Assembly: GCA_035504415.1 (NCBI GenBank)
Contig: DATJRY010000019.1
Coordinates: 1 to 64,000 of the forward strand
Source: Candidatus Sulfotelmatobacter sp.
Lineage (GTDB): Bacteria; Vulcanimicrobiota; Vulcanimicrobiia; Vulcanimicrobiales; Vulcanimicrobiaceae
Length of the DNA stretch: 64,000 nt
Reading direction: 5' to 3'
This document shows, piece by piece, positions 49,274 through 57,616 of the stretch (position 1 is the stretch's first letter; each line of letters begins with the position of its first letter). Both the position numbers and the translations under genes were made by a program. The notes beneath the pieces were generated by a model. That model searched no databases, had not been told where the DNA came from, and saw only the letters and a program-made list of their open reading frames with translations.

Positions 49274-50316
49274 GCGCGACGCCCGCGACGTCGGCCGGCT
49301 TCGCGGTCCGGCGCACGACCGGAACGGCGCGCATCGCCCTGGTCGTCGGGGTGCTGGTCGTCGCCGCGCTGGCGGCGCTGCCGCTGGCCGGCAACGCCGA
49401 GGCGATGCGGCTGGTGGTCGAGTTCATCTGCGTGTTGACGATCGCGCAGATGTGGAACTTCTTGGCCGGCTACGGCGGCATCGTCTCGATCGGACAACAG
49501 GCGTTCATCGGGCTGGGCGGGTATGCGCTGGTCGCGTTCGTCAACCACCTCGGCGTCAACCCGTTCTTGGCCGTGCCGCTGGCGGGTATCGTCGCCGCAC
49601 TGCTCGCGATCCCGACCTCGTACGTGGTCTTTCGCTTGAAAGGCGCGTACTTCGCGATCGGAACCTGGGCGGTGGCCGAGAGCTACCGACTGATCTTGGC
49701 CAACGTGCAGCTGTTCGGCGGCGGTTCCGGCGAGAGCCTGACCGCGCTGGTCGCGATCCCGCTGGCCGTCCGCGAAATCGTCACCTACGAGATGGCCGTG
49801 GTGCTCGGCGTCGCCGCCGTCGGCGGCGTCTATTGGCTGGTGCGTTCGCGACTGGGTCTGGCGCTGACGGCGATACGCGACAGCGAACGCGCCGCGGCCA
49901 GCGCCGGCGTCGACGTGCGGCGCACGACCCTGACGATCTACGCGATCGCCGCGCTCGGCGCCGGGCTGGCCGGCGCGTTGTACTTCCTCGAACAGTTGCG
50001 CATCACGCCCGACGCCGCGTTCGGCATGAGCTGGATCCCGCTGATGTTCTTCGCCGTCGTGATCGGCGGGCTGGGCACGATCGAGGGGCCGATCGTCGGG
50101 ACGCTGCTCTACTTCGTCTTGCGCCAGGAATTCAGCGACTCGGGGGCCTGGTATCTGGTGGGCCTGGGGGTGCTCTCGATCCTGGTCATGCTGCTCGCGC
50201 CCGAGGGTCTGTGGGGGTTGGTCGCGCGGCGGTGGAACTTGCACTTGTTCCCGGTCCGCCGGCGGCTCGACGTCGCCGGCGAGACAGGGACCGCCAATGG
50301 AGAGCTGCACGCATGA
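49270..50316 (+). CDS. livM: Liv-type ABC permease LivM (cassette B)
   Basis: A 348-residue permease with the LivM block WNFLAGYGGIVSIGQQAFIG and the ATPase-contact loop SRLGLALTAIRDSERAAASA. It starts at a GTG overlapping livH and ends in an ATGA junction with the intradiol dioxygenase gene, so transporter and ring-cleavage enzyme are coupled in translation, good support for an aromatic substrate. Confidence 0.92.
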   Translation: MSATPATSAGFAVRRTTGTARIALVVGVLVVAALAALPLAGNAEAMRLVVEFICVLTIAQMWNFLAGYGGIVSIGQQAFIGLGGYALVAFVNHLGVNPFLAVPLAGIVAALLAIPTSYVVFRLKGAYFAIGTWAVAESYRLILANVQLFGGGSGESLTALVAIPLAVREIVTYEMAVVLGVAAVGGVYWLVRSRLGLALTAIRDSERAAASAGVDVRRTTLTIYAIAALGAGLAGALYFLEQLRITPDAAFGMSWIPLMFFAVVIGGLGTIEGPIVGTLLYFVLRQEFSDSGAWYLVGLGVLSILVMLLAPEGLWGLVARRWNLHLFPVRRRLDVAGETGTANGELHA

Positions 50317-51170
50317 CGACCGACACGCCGGTGCTCCCGGTTACCGAATCCGCCCTGGCCCGTGCCGGGATGACGCCTGATCCGCGCTTGCGCGAGATCA
50401 TGACCTCGCTGATCGGGCACCTCCACGCCTTCGTGACGGAAGTGAAGCTGACGCCCGACGAGTGGACGGCGGCGATCTCGTTCCTCACCCGCACCGGGCA
50501 CGCGTGCACCGACCTGCGCCAAGAGTTCATCCTGCTCTCCGACACGCTGGGCGTCTCGGTGCTCGTCGACGAGATGGCCAATCCCAAACCCCCGCCGGCG
50601 ACGCCCAGCTCGGTGCTCGGCCCGTTCTACACCCACGATGCGCCCGAGATCGCGCACGGCGACACGATCGCGCGCAGCGGTAAAGGCGAGCTGACGTACG
50701 TGCGCGGGACCGTGCGCGACATGCAAGGCAAGCCGATCCCGGGCGCGCTGGTCGAAGCGTGGGAGACCGACGGCGAGGGCACCTACGACACGCAATACGC
50801 GGTCCGCGAAGCGCCCGACTATCGCGGTTACCTGCATACCGGACCCGACGGCAGGTACGCGTTCTACGCGGTCAAGCCGGTCAGCTATTCCGTTCCGACC
50901 GATGGCCCCGTCGGCGAGATGCTGCGCGCCGCCGGCCGGCTCTCGATGCGGCCCGCACATCTCCATCTCAAGGTTTCCGCCGCCGGATACGAACCGCTGA
51001 CGACCTCGGCGTACACGGCGGGCGATCCCTACATCGACGCCGATGCGGTCTACGGCGTCAAGCCGGAGCTGATCAGGACCTACGAGCCCTACAAGCCCGA
51101 AGCACACGGCGCGCTCGATCCCGCGCCGCAGTGGGTGCTCGACTTCGACATCGTGCTGCCGGCGGCGTGA
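50313..51170 (+). CDS. Intradiol dioxygenase, probable hydroxyquinol 1,2-dioxygenase
   Basis: A 285-residue Fe(III) intradiol dioxygenase. An N-terminal helical dimerisation region (to about residue 95) precedes the catalytic beta-sandwich. Iron ligands are seen as the Tyr residues in YRGYLHTG and KPVSYSVPTDGPVG and the two His in RPAHLHLKV. The VKPVSYSVPTDGPVG form favours hydroxyquinol over catechol. Its product from hydroxyquinol, maleylacetate, is the substrate of the reductase at 44577. Start overlaps livM; stop overlaps the Rieske gene. Confidence 0.85.
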   Translation: MTTDTPVLPVTESALARAGMTPDPRLREIMTSLIGHLHAFVTEVKLTPDEWTAAISFLTRTGHACTDLRQEFILLSDTLGVSVLVDEMANPKPPPATPSSVLGPFYTHDAPEIAHGDTIARSGKGELTYVRGTVRDMQGKPIPGALVEAWETDGEGTYDTQYAVREAPDYRGYLHTGPDGRYAFYAVKPVSYSVPTDGPVGEMLRAAGRLSMRPAHLHLKVSAAGYEPLTTSAYTAGDPYIDADAVYGVKPELIRTYEPYKPEAHGALDPAPQWVLDFDIVLPAA

Positions 51171-51523
51171 GCGACTGGCGGAGCCTGCGCTTCGCCCCCG
51201 CGCCGGGTACGCGGCTGTGTGCGCTCGACGAGATCACGCCGACCGGTCTGGAGGTCGTCTTCGGTGAAGGCAAGGACGCATTTCGCGTCGCCGTCTTCAA
51301 CACGCCGGCCGGCGTGCGCGCGTACCTGAACCGCTGTCCACACTTCGGCATCCCGCTCAACGTCAAGCCGACCTTCACGCTGCACCGTGACCAGGTGCTC
51401 TGCGTGAGTCACTTCGCGCTGTTCCGTCTCGTCGACGGATTTTGTGTGGAAGGCCCTTGCATGGGTGCCGGCCTGGAGCCGATTCCACTGCGAGTCGCCG
51501 GGGACGGATTGGTGATCGCGTAG
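51167..51523 (+). CDS. Rieske [2Fe-2S] ferredoxin-like protein
   Basis: A 118-residue protein with Rieske ligands CPH (in NRCPHFGIPLN) and CVSH (in QVLCVSHFALFR), the C-x-H and C-x2-H pattern. The fold fits a soluble Rieske ferredoxin. It begins inside the dioxygenase stop (GTGA), so it may deliver electrons to an oxygenase of the pathway or keep the dioxygenase iron in its active state. No Rieske oxygenase is encoded in the window. Confidence 0.82.
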   Translation: MSDWRSLRFAPAPGTRLCALDEITPTGLEVVFGEGKDAFRVAVFNTPAGVRAYLNRCPHFGIPLNVKPTFTLHRDQVLCVSHFALFRLVDGFCVEGPCMGAGLEPIPLRVAGDGLVIA

Positions 51524-51537
51524 GCGAACAGCGCTCG

Positions 51538-52776
51538 ATGGCCACTCCCGAGGGGAAGGTGGGGGCGAGCGCGCCGGCGGTCAGCGGCAGTGCCTGGGCG
51601 GTGCTCCGCGAGCGGCCGTTTCGGGCGCTCTGGCTGGCGGACTTCATCAACAATCTCGGGTTCTTCGCGCAGGCGGTCGGCGCCGGTTGGTTGATGACGT
51701 CCCTGACGTCGGATGCGCACGTGATCGCGCTCGTGCAGACGGCGACCTCGCTGCCGCTGTTCGTCTTGGCGATCCCCGCCGGCATCTTGGCGGATCTCGT
51801 GGACCGGCGACGGCTGATCCGCGATGCGAACATCTTGCTCACGCTGGTCGCCGCCGCGCTCGCGGCGCTGACGTTCGCGGGGCACGCGTCGGTGTTCGCG
51901 CTGCTGGCCTTCACCTTCGTGCTGGGGGCGATCGACGCGCTGCAAGAGCCGGCGTGGGGCGCGCTCATTCCGGAGGTCGTCTCGGCGCGCGCGCTGCCGT
52001 CGGCGATCGCGCTCAACGGAATCGGCTTCAACCTGACCCGCGTGCTAGGGCCGCCGATCGCCGGTTTCCTGGTCGCCGTTACCGGGCCGGCCGCCGCGTT
52101 CGCGATCAACGCCGCCTCGTTCGTGCCGACCATCGCGGTGATGCGGCCGCGTGCCGGATGGCGGTGGCCGACCCGTACGGCGTTCGCCGACGGGTTCGCC
52201 AAGACGTGGTCGGTCGCGCGAACGTCGGTGGGCGTGCGGCGCGTCCTGGCCCGCAACGCGGCGTTCTCGACGTGCTCGAGCGTCTTGTTCGCGCTCATGC
52301 CGTTGCTCGTGCGCGAGCACTTCCACGGTTCGGCGGTGCAGCTCGGCGTACTGCTCGGCGCGCTCGGCGCGGGCAGCGTCACGATCGCACAATTCTTCGG
52401 CGAGGTCCGCACGCGTCTGGGGATCGAAGGGGCGGTCTTCATCGGGACGGTGACCCTGGGCGCGTGCGTGATCGTCGCCGGCTGCACGCCGTGGTTTCCG
52501 CTCGCCGTCGTCGCGCTGTTCGTCGCCGGTTTCGGCTGGCTCACGGTGCTCTCGACGCTCAACACCTCGATCCAGTTCGCCGTCGACCCGCAGCATCGCG
52601 CGGCCGGGTTCGCACTGTACCTGGTGACGTCGCAGGGCATCAACGCGGTCGGTGCGGCGTTGTGGGGCATCGTCGCGTCGGCGGGCGGCGTCGGCACGGC
52701 GTTCGTCGCGGCCGGTGCGCTGTTCATCATCCTGGGCGCGGCGACGCGTCGCATCCCGCTCCCTTGGTCGCAGTGA
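51538..52776 (+). CDS. MFS transporter (enterobactin exporter-like group)
   Basis: A 412-residue major facilitator with about twelve helices. The N-terminal FRALWLADFINNLGFFAQAVGAGWLM and the loop AGILADLVDRRRLI are typical of the MFS_3 group, which includes exporters and many uncharacterised members. ATG at 51538, 14 bp after the Rieske gene, so probably the end of the same operon. Export of toxic quinols or pathway intermediates is a reasonable guess only. Confidence 0.85.
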   Translation: MATPEGKVGASAPAVSGSAWAVLRERPFRALWLADFINNLGFFAQAVGAGWLMTSLTSDAHVIALVQTATSLPLFVLAIPAGILADLVDRRRLIRDANILLTLVAAALAALTFAGHASVFALLAFTFVLGAIDALQEPAWGALIPEVVSARALPSAIALNGIGFNLTRVLGPPIAGFLVAVTGPAAAFAINAASFVPTIAVMRPRAGWRWPTRTAFADGFAKTWSVARTSVGVRRVLARNAAFSTCSSVLFALMPLLVREHFHGSAVQLGVLLGALGAGSVTIAQFFGEVRTRLGIEGAVFIGTVTLGACVIVAGCTPWFPLAVVALFVAGFGWLTVLSTLNTSIQFAVDPQHRAAGFALYLVTSQGINAVGAALWGIVASAGGVGTAFVAAGALFIILGAATRRIPLPWSQ

Positions 52777-52852
52777 GTGCAGTCGGCGCAAACGCGTTTC
52801 ACGCTTGCCCGTTGGCTATGACGTGGACGACGCGCACACCAGAGTCAGCTCC

Positions 52853-52882
52853 TTGTTGAGCGCGTTCGCGATGTGGTACCGT
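52853..52882 (+). promoter_or_regulatory. Possible promoter of alpha/beta hydrolase gene
   Basis: TTGTTG at 52853 and TACCGT at 52877 are 18 bp apart and lie 55 bp before the ATG at 52938. Modest match, but the best in this 161-bp gap. Confidence 0.35.
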
Positions 52883-52937
52883 AGGCGCCCCACTATCTCG
52901 TTTGGTGCCGACGCGCATCGTGAAAGGCGTATTGTCG

Positions 52938-53777
52938 ATGAGTACCATCACCGTGAAAGATGGCACAGAGATCTACTATAAGGACTGGGGTACCGGTCAG
53001 CCGATCGTGTTCAGCCACGGTTGGCCGCTCAACGCCGACGCCTGGGAAGACCAAATGTTCTTCCTCGCGCATAACGGATATCGGTGCGTCGCGCACGACC
53101 GGCGCGGTCATGGCCGCTCGAGTCAGCCGCTCACCGGGAACGACATGGACACCTACGCCGACGATCTCGCCGAGCTCGTCGCGCACCTCGACTTGCGAGA
53201 CGCCATCCACGTCGGGCACTCGACCGGCGGTGGCGAAGTCGCGCGCTACATCGCGCGCCACGGGCTTTCACGAGTCGCCAAGGCGGTGCTGATCTCCTCG
53301 GTGCCCCCGATCTTGCTCAAATCGGCAAGCAACCCCGACGGCGTACCGATCGAGGTCTTCGACGGGATGCGCAAGAGCGTCCACGACGACCGCGCCCAGT
53401 TCTTCACGGACCTGAGCCTTCCGTTCTACGGCTTCAACCGACCGGGCGCAAAGGTCTCCCAGGGTCTGCGCGACTCGTTCTTCCTCGCGGGGATGCTGGC
53501 CGGGATGCCGGGGGCCTACGACTGCATCAAGGCCTTCTCGGAGACCGACCAGACCGAAGACCTCAAGATGATGACGATCCCGACCCTCGTCATCCAAGGC
53601 GACGACGATCAGATCGTCCCCATCGCGCTGGCCTCCGAGCGTCAAGCAAAGCTCATCCCCAACGCCGAGCTGCACCTCTACAAGGGCGCGCCCCACGGCC
53701 TCCCTTCGACGCACAAAGACAAGCTGAACGAAGACCTCTTGGCGTTCGTCAGCGGCAAAGTTCCCGCCGCCGTCTAA
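52938..53777 (+). CDS. Alpha/beta hydrolase (non-heme chloroperoxidase/arylesterase type)
   Basis: A 279-residue hydrolase. The oxyanion region [15 protein letters not shown], the nucleophile elbow GHSTGGG, the acid in QGDDDQIVP and the late His in APHGLPSTH complete a Ser-Asp-His triad. Close family members are annotated as cofactor-free haloperoxidases, with esterase the likely true activity. It has its own 161-bp upstream gap and is followed by a strong hairpin, so it appears monocistronic. It might release hydroquinone from an ester, but nothing proves it. Confidence 0.88.
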   Translation: MSTITVKDGTEIYYKDWGTGQPIVFSHGWPLNADAWEDQMFFLAHNGYRCVAHDRRGHGRSSQPLTGNDMDTYADDLAELVAHLDLRDAIHVGHSTGGGEVARYIARHGLSRVAKAVLISSVPPILLKSASNPDGVPIEVFDGMRKSVHDDRAQFFTDLSLPFYGFNRPGAKVSQGLRDSFFLAGMLAGMPGAYDCIKAFSETDQTEDLKMMTIPTLVIQGDDDQIVPIALASERQAKLIPNAELHLYKGAPHGLPSTHKDKLNEDLLAFVSGKVPAAV

Positions 53778-53791
53778 CCGCGCACGTTCAC

Positions 53792-53821
53792 ACCCGCCGC
53801 GTCAACGCTGACGCGGCGGGT
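53792..53821. terminator. Strong bidirectional hairpin at the island boundary
   Basis: ACCCGCCGCGTCA (53792-53804) pairs perfectly with TGACGCGGCGGGT (53809-53821) around an ACGC loop: 13 bp. No T run follows on either side. It separates the hydrolase gene from the convergent KTSC gene and coincides with the drop in GC content. Confidence 0.55.
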
Positions 53822-53852
53822 ACTCGTAAAGCCGCAGCAATCTCCTTGAAGC

Positions 53853-54071
53853 CTACGCAATCCGTGTCGCAGGCTTCGACTTCAGCACTTCGTTCAAGAA
53901 CTTTCCCTTCGAGGTGCTTGGGCTCTTGAAGTCTTCCCATTCAGCAGGAGAACAAGCCGCGTAGGCCCATTCAGCTCCTGAATGGAATCGGACGTAAATG
54001 GTTTCTGCGTTCTCATCATACGCAAACGAGACGAGCGCAGAGGATTCGGCGTCGATCCAATCTGGTGTCAC
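53853..54071 (-). CDS. KTSC-domain protein coupled to SIR2-HerA
   Basis: A 72-residue protein made of a KTSC domain: SSALVSFAYDENAETIYVRF, then EWAYAACSPAEWEDF and the terminal SKGKFLNEVLKSK block that matches the family's C-terminal signature. The function of KTSC is unknown, but it occurs in small stand-alone proteins and fused to nucleic-acid enzymes. The GTG at 54071 overlaps the HerA stop (GTGA), so it is translated with the defence pair and shares its lower GC content. A third component or regulator is possible. Confidence 0.72.
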   Translation of the reverse strand: MTPDWIDAESSALVSFAYDENAETIYVRFHSGAEWAYAACSPAEWEDFKSPSTSKGKFLNEVLKSKPATRIA

Positions 54072-55813
54072 TGGGCTCTCTTTTCTGGCGCGCCGCGCCA
54101 CTCCGCGATGGCATCGGCAAGCGCTAGTGCCTTCGTGCCCGATCTCCAAGGAGAGAGCGGAGGGTCTTCAGCTTGCGGCCGTGGGTTCGGAGCGTCGATC
54201 AGGCTCCTAGCTGGTATCGTTGTCGCTTCGCCGGAAACGATTGCTTCGCCAGTGCGAAGCGATGGCAGCGCATCAGCTAGACCTTGAAGAGAGTCCGGCA
54301 GAGCTTTCTTAACGCAACTCTGATCTGCGCCGTTGGTGAGCCTCAGTGCGACAACCGTTCCGACTTGTGACAGCGCGGTTTCTGGGAGCTCAGAAGGTCG
54401 TTGAGAGATGAGCATGATTCCAAGGCCATACTTGCGCCCTTCCCTTGCTATTCTGTTAACAGATGTCTTGGCGTTCTGTGTATCTTTAGAATCGCCCAAA
54501 TATCGATGTGCTTCCTCGAGTACGACCAACACTGGGCTACCCTTGCCTATACCCTTAGAGCTGTGCGTCGCGAGTTGAAATAGTGTATCAAGAATGATCC
54601 CAACTGATAGGTCTGTCGCTTCAGAAGTTGCACCGCTGAGGTCTAACACGGAGATGGGCGCGCTATTCCCCAGCCATTGCGTGATGTATTGAGGAAGGGG
54701 GTCTTCAATCGCGACTAGGTCGTCTCGGGACAGGAAGAACTGCAGCCGTTCATCGCTTAACTTAAGACGCATTCGATCGGGAAAAACCGAGTAGCGACCG
54801 TATGACGTACCTTGATAAGGCGCGCTATTCTTAGCCGTCGGAACAGCAAATTGTGGGGGCTTAAGTGTTTCCGCATCTCCTGGGTCGAGAAGCATCACGT
54901 CGCCAAGATCTTTGCCGTCTTTATAGGTTGCGGAGTTTTCGTACGCCAGTCGATACCATACGTTGTGTAGATCGAACGGAACTGGAGTGTCCGCAGCAAT
55001 AAGTGGTTCGGGTATACTAAGCCATCGCGACGTAGCCGCGAAGGCTCGTCGCTCTTCGCTTACTAGTTCGCTGAAGCGAGTAAGGAGCGTAGCTCCCTCG
55101 CTGCCGGTCAGAATGCGCAGTAAGTCCGACGCCGGAACAGCCCAGTATGGAACTTTGAGTCGATTCTCCCGGGAGCCCATTACGCTCGCAACAGCTCCTA
55201 TCGAGCCTAAAGCGCGCCCGTACTCGCCGTGAGGATCGATCACGACGATGTTGCTTGCCGTGAAGCCACCATGAACAAAATTCTGCAAGAGGGTTGAGAC
55301 TGCGCTTGTCTTACCGGAGCCGGTCGACCCAACGACTGCTGAGTGGCGAAGGACCAAGAGTGACGCGTTAAGCGCGACAGGGATTTCGCGGAAAGCGGAG
55401 AGACCGCCCAGTCTAACGTGCTTATCGTCCCCTAGAGGGAAGACACGAGCCAAATCGCTTCGAGTGGCGAAATGGACTTCATCGTCAAGTCCTGGAAAGC
55501 TCGAAACACCTCGCGAAAACTGGCCGAGAGCATCGAGTTCTCCCAGCAATTGCACCTGGAGCCACCGGTCACCGACGGTAGGCGCGCTCCCAGGCGCCGG
55601 CGCACCGCTGAGTTCCGATATTCCTATCATCACGACGGAGGCCAAGAGGGTAATTGGGCCTTGCGGAATCCTAACTAGCGATCCGATCTGCCCTATCGGC
55701 TGAAGGTGGCCTTCCCAAATAGGTGACGTGCCGGCCAAGTCGGTCACTAACTCAACAGTGACGAGGCTCCCGAGGACGTGACGGACAACGCCGATTCTCG
55801 TGGGCTCACGCAT
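54068..55813 (-). CDS. herA: HerA-like ATPase of a SIR2-HerA defence pair
   Basis: A 581-residue HerA/FtsK-type ATPase. An N-terminal HAS-barrel-like beta domain (to about residue 110) precedes the motor: Walker A VGSTGSGKT (161-169), DPHGEYG, Walker B VLVVLEEAHRY with the catalytic Glu, and ISQRPSELPETALSQ near the end, typical of HerA. It overlaps the SIR2 gene by 8 bp. In characterised SIR2-HerA systems the two proteins form a large complex that acts on DNA and NAD+ after phage infection. GC content here is near 50%, far below the flanks. Confidence 0.9.
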   Translation of the reverse strand: MREPTRIGVVRHVLGSLVTVELVTDLAGTSPIWEGHLQPIGQIGSLVRIPQGPITLLASVVMIGISELSGAPAPGSAPTVGDRWLQVQLLGELDALGQFSRGVSSFPGLDDEVHFATRSDLARVFPLGDDKHVRLGGLSAFREIPVALNASLLVLRHSAVVGSTGSGKTSAVSTLLQNFVHGGFTASNIVVIDPHGEYGRALGSIGAVASVMGSRENRLKVPYWAVPASDLLRILTGSEGATLLTRFSELVSEERRAFAATSRWLSIPEPLIAADTPVPFDLHNVWYRLAYENSATYKDGKDLGDVMLLDPGDAETLKPPQFAVPTAKNSAPYQGTSYGRYSVFPDRMRLKLSDERLQFFLSRDDLVAIEDPLPQYITQWLGNSAPISVLDLSGATSEATDLSVGIILDTLFQLATHSSKGIGKGSPVLVVLEEAHRYLGDSKDTQNAKTSVNRIAREGRKYGLGIMLISQRPSELPETALSQVGTVVALRLTNGADQSCVKKALPDSLQGLADALPSLRTGEAIVSGEATTIPARSLIDAPNPRPQAEDPPLSPWRSGTKALALADAIAEWRGAPEKRAQ

Positions 55814-56909
55814 TGGCTGACGTCGGTGCTAAGCGACTACCGGTAAGGAACAGGGCCAAGCGACGGAAGTCCCCAAGCAAAAACCGCCCGCCTTCAAAAA
55901 TCCCTGCTGCAACGTTGTCAGCAGCCCAATTTGCGCGAATGCCACCAATTATCGCTTCATTGGGACTTAAAACCAAGATGTTGCGATATATTTCGGCGCG
56001 CGAAGCAAGGTCAACCGGAATTTCGTGGAAACACGCCGCAATGATTTCGGACCGTGGGAATCGTTTCGCTGCATCATAGATCACGTCGTTCAGGTGCTGA
56101 TCCCCGAACGAGTATCCGCAAATCAACGTGCAGCTTTCTGGCAGGGCGAGCCCGTGTCGAAACCGATCCATTAGTACCACGAAAGGAACGCGACGGCTAT
56201 CGTCATATTTTTCGTCAGAGGGATATATTGCTGCTGCTGCACCGGTTTGAACTGGCGCGCCTAATCTGAAGACGCTTCGGCGCTCATTGTGGCTTTCTAG
56301 CTGCCAGTTGATTGAACCGTGAAGCTTCCACAGACGAGTGAAGCCTGCCGGGGGTATTGACTCCGGATCGATGTCGGGAACATCAACAAGGTCTTCTCGG
56401 AATCGAGCCTTTAGTGTGCCAACAAATCCGTCAAAGTACGAAACGCCCTCTTCTTCGAGCCCGCGTTCGATGAGCGTGTCATAATTCGTGGTAAACACTT
56501 CAATGGGTAGCTTATAACGCGCACCCGCTGCCCAAATGGCCAGGCTCCGAAACGCGTCAATTGAACCTGGGGGTTCCGCTACTGATGCGACAATTGACGC
56601 GCATAGGGCCACATCTAGGCCGCGAGCTTCTTGGGACGTAAATTGGGACACCCGCTCGGCGCCTTCTGCAATCGCAGCGATCCGCCGTAGTTTGGTCAGC
56701 ACTTGTTCGATGTTTAAGCTGTGGTCTAAACGTTCGGCAAAAGCCCTGTACTGCGGCGTTAGAAGGCCAATGGCGGCGGCTTTAATTCCGGTAAGGCCCG
56801 GGAGCCCAGCCGTCATCCCGGCTCCTGCTCCGAGTAGGAGCGAAACGTGCCTCGACCGGGCCGCAAGCTTAGCATTTAGCTCGCTGGCAGTGGAAATAGG
56901 GTCATGCAT
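55806..56909 (-). CDS. SIR2-family protein of a SIR2-HerA defence pair
   Basis: A 367-residue SIR2 domain protein. The nucleotide-binding motif reads GAGAGMTAGLPG (residues 27-38), FTTNYDTLIE (around 139-148) carries the conserved Asn-Asp, KLHGSINW holds the catalytic His (about 197), and ICGYSFGDQHLN is the defence-type SIR2 tail. Such proteins hydrolyse NAD+ to stop phage growth. In the first motif a Gly stands where GAGxS has Ser. ATG preceded by GGAG. First gene of the SIR2-HerA-KTSC unit, with an AT-rich 160-bp upstream region. Confidence 0.9.
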   Translation of the reverse strand: MHDPISTASELNAKLAARSRHVSLLLGAGAGMTAGLPGLTGIKAAAIGLLTPQYRAFAERLDHSLNIEQVLTKLRRIAAIAEGAERVSQFTSQEARGLDVALCASIVASVAEPPGSIDAFRSLAIWAAGARYKLPIEVFTTNYDTLIERGLEEEGVSYFDGFVGTLKARFREDLVDVPDIDPESIPPAGFTRLWKLHGSINWQLESHNERRSVFRLGAPVQTGAAAAIYPSDEKYDDSRRVPFVVLMDRFRHGLALPESCTLICGYSFGDQHLNDVIYDAAKRFPRSEIIAACFHEIPVDLASRAEIYRNILVLSPNEAIIGGIRANWAADNVAAGIFEGGRFLLGDFRRLALFLTGSRLAPTSANA

Positions 56910-57071
56910 GTAGACGACTCCAGCCCCGAACCCACCTCGGGTGTCGTGCGTCGTTTAAACGGTGTTTTTACTTAGATGTCCCTGGCTTCATGCCTCTGCC
57001 AAGATAATGTACTAATCCGTCTTTCCATTGTGCCAAACTGGGCCACTGATGCCCGGGCGAAGATTCGTGCC

Positions 57072-57302
57072 CTAGCGGAGCAAAGCTCGCAACGTCCGCT
57101 CGTCGATGCCGGCACGAGCGAGGATGGCTCGTAGGGTTCCGACCGCAAGGTCACGTCCTGAGTGGACCGGAACGCTTGCGAACCGACCATCAGGGTGTTC
57201 GAGAATGACGTGCGAGCCAGTCTGCCGATCGACGCAGAAGCCAGCTCGTTCCAGCGCTCGGACGAGTTCCTTTCCGCGCACTGACGGCAGCTTGGAACTC
57301 AC
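57072..57302 (-). CDS. hicA: HicA-family mRNA interferase toxin
   Basis: A 76-residue double-stranded-RNA-binding-like toxin: LPSVRGKELVRALERAGF, then the catalytic His segment GSHVILEHPDG and VPVHSGRDLAVGTLRAIL. It blocks translation by cutting mRNA. GTG start at 57302, 12 bp after the hicB stop. Order antitoxin then toxin is one of the two usual arrangements. GC content is high, like the chromosome, so it seems not to belong to the AT-richer defence island beside it. Confidence 0.9.
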   Translation of the reverse strand: MSSKLPSVRGKELVRALERAGFCVDRQTGSHVILEHPDGRFASVPVHSGRDLAVGTLRAILARAGIDERTLRALLR

Positions 57303-57314
57303 CGTGGGGGTCGC

Positions 57315-57572
57315 TCAGGCCGCGATCGTGATGACCTCGAGCCGCGCGCCTTCAGCGTCGGATATGGGGACGTCGAGTCCCTTCGAGCGACGATACTCGA
57401 CCGAGAGCGCGATGGCGTCGGCCGCCATTCGCAGCGCCTCTTCGCGGTTCGCGCCGAACGTCGCAATTTCGGGAAACGCGGGCACGATGACCCGCACGGT
57501 GTCCTCGTCGGGCTCGAGCACGACGGCGTAACGAAGCTCGGCCATGACGACCTGCTTCGACTCATGCATCAT
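57315..57572 (-). CDS. hicB: HicB-family antitoxin
   Basis: An 85-residue protein with the HicB partial RNase H-like fold (LRYAVVLEPDEDTVRVIVPAFPEIATFG, then REEALRMAADAIALSVEYR). No helix-turn-helix or ribbon-helix-helix domain is attached, so DNA binding would need another route. ATG 57572 follows GGAG at good distance; ATG 57545 (MAELRYAV) is an alternative that matches the usual HicB start. It neutralises HicA. Confidence 0.9.
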   Translation of the reverse strand: MMHESKQVVMAELRYAVVLEPDEDTVRVIVPAFPEIATFGANREEALRMAADAIALSVEYRRSKGLDVPISDAEGARLEVITIAA

Positions 57573-57616
57573 TCACTCCGCCGACCATCTGCGCGCCTTC
57601 GGCCTGGCGGCAAGGG

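Noticed and set aside
56910-57071. Possible small gene in the 160-bp gap upstream of the SIR2 gene
   Set aside because: Short frames there have no ribosome site or family match and cross into hicA; only AT-rich upstream sequence is evident.
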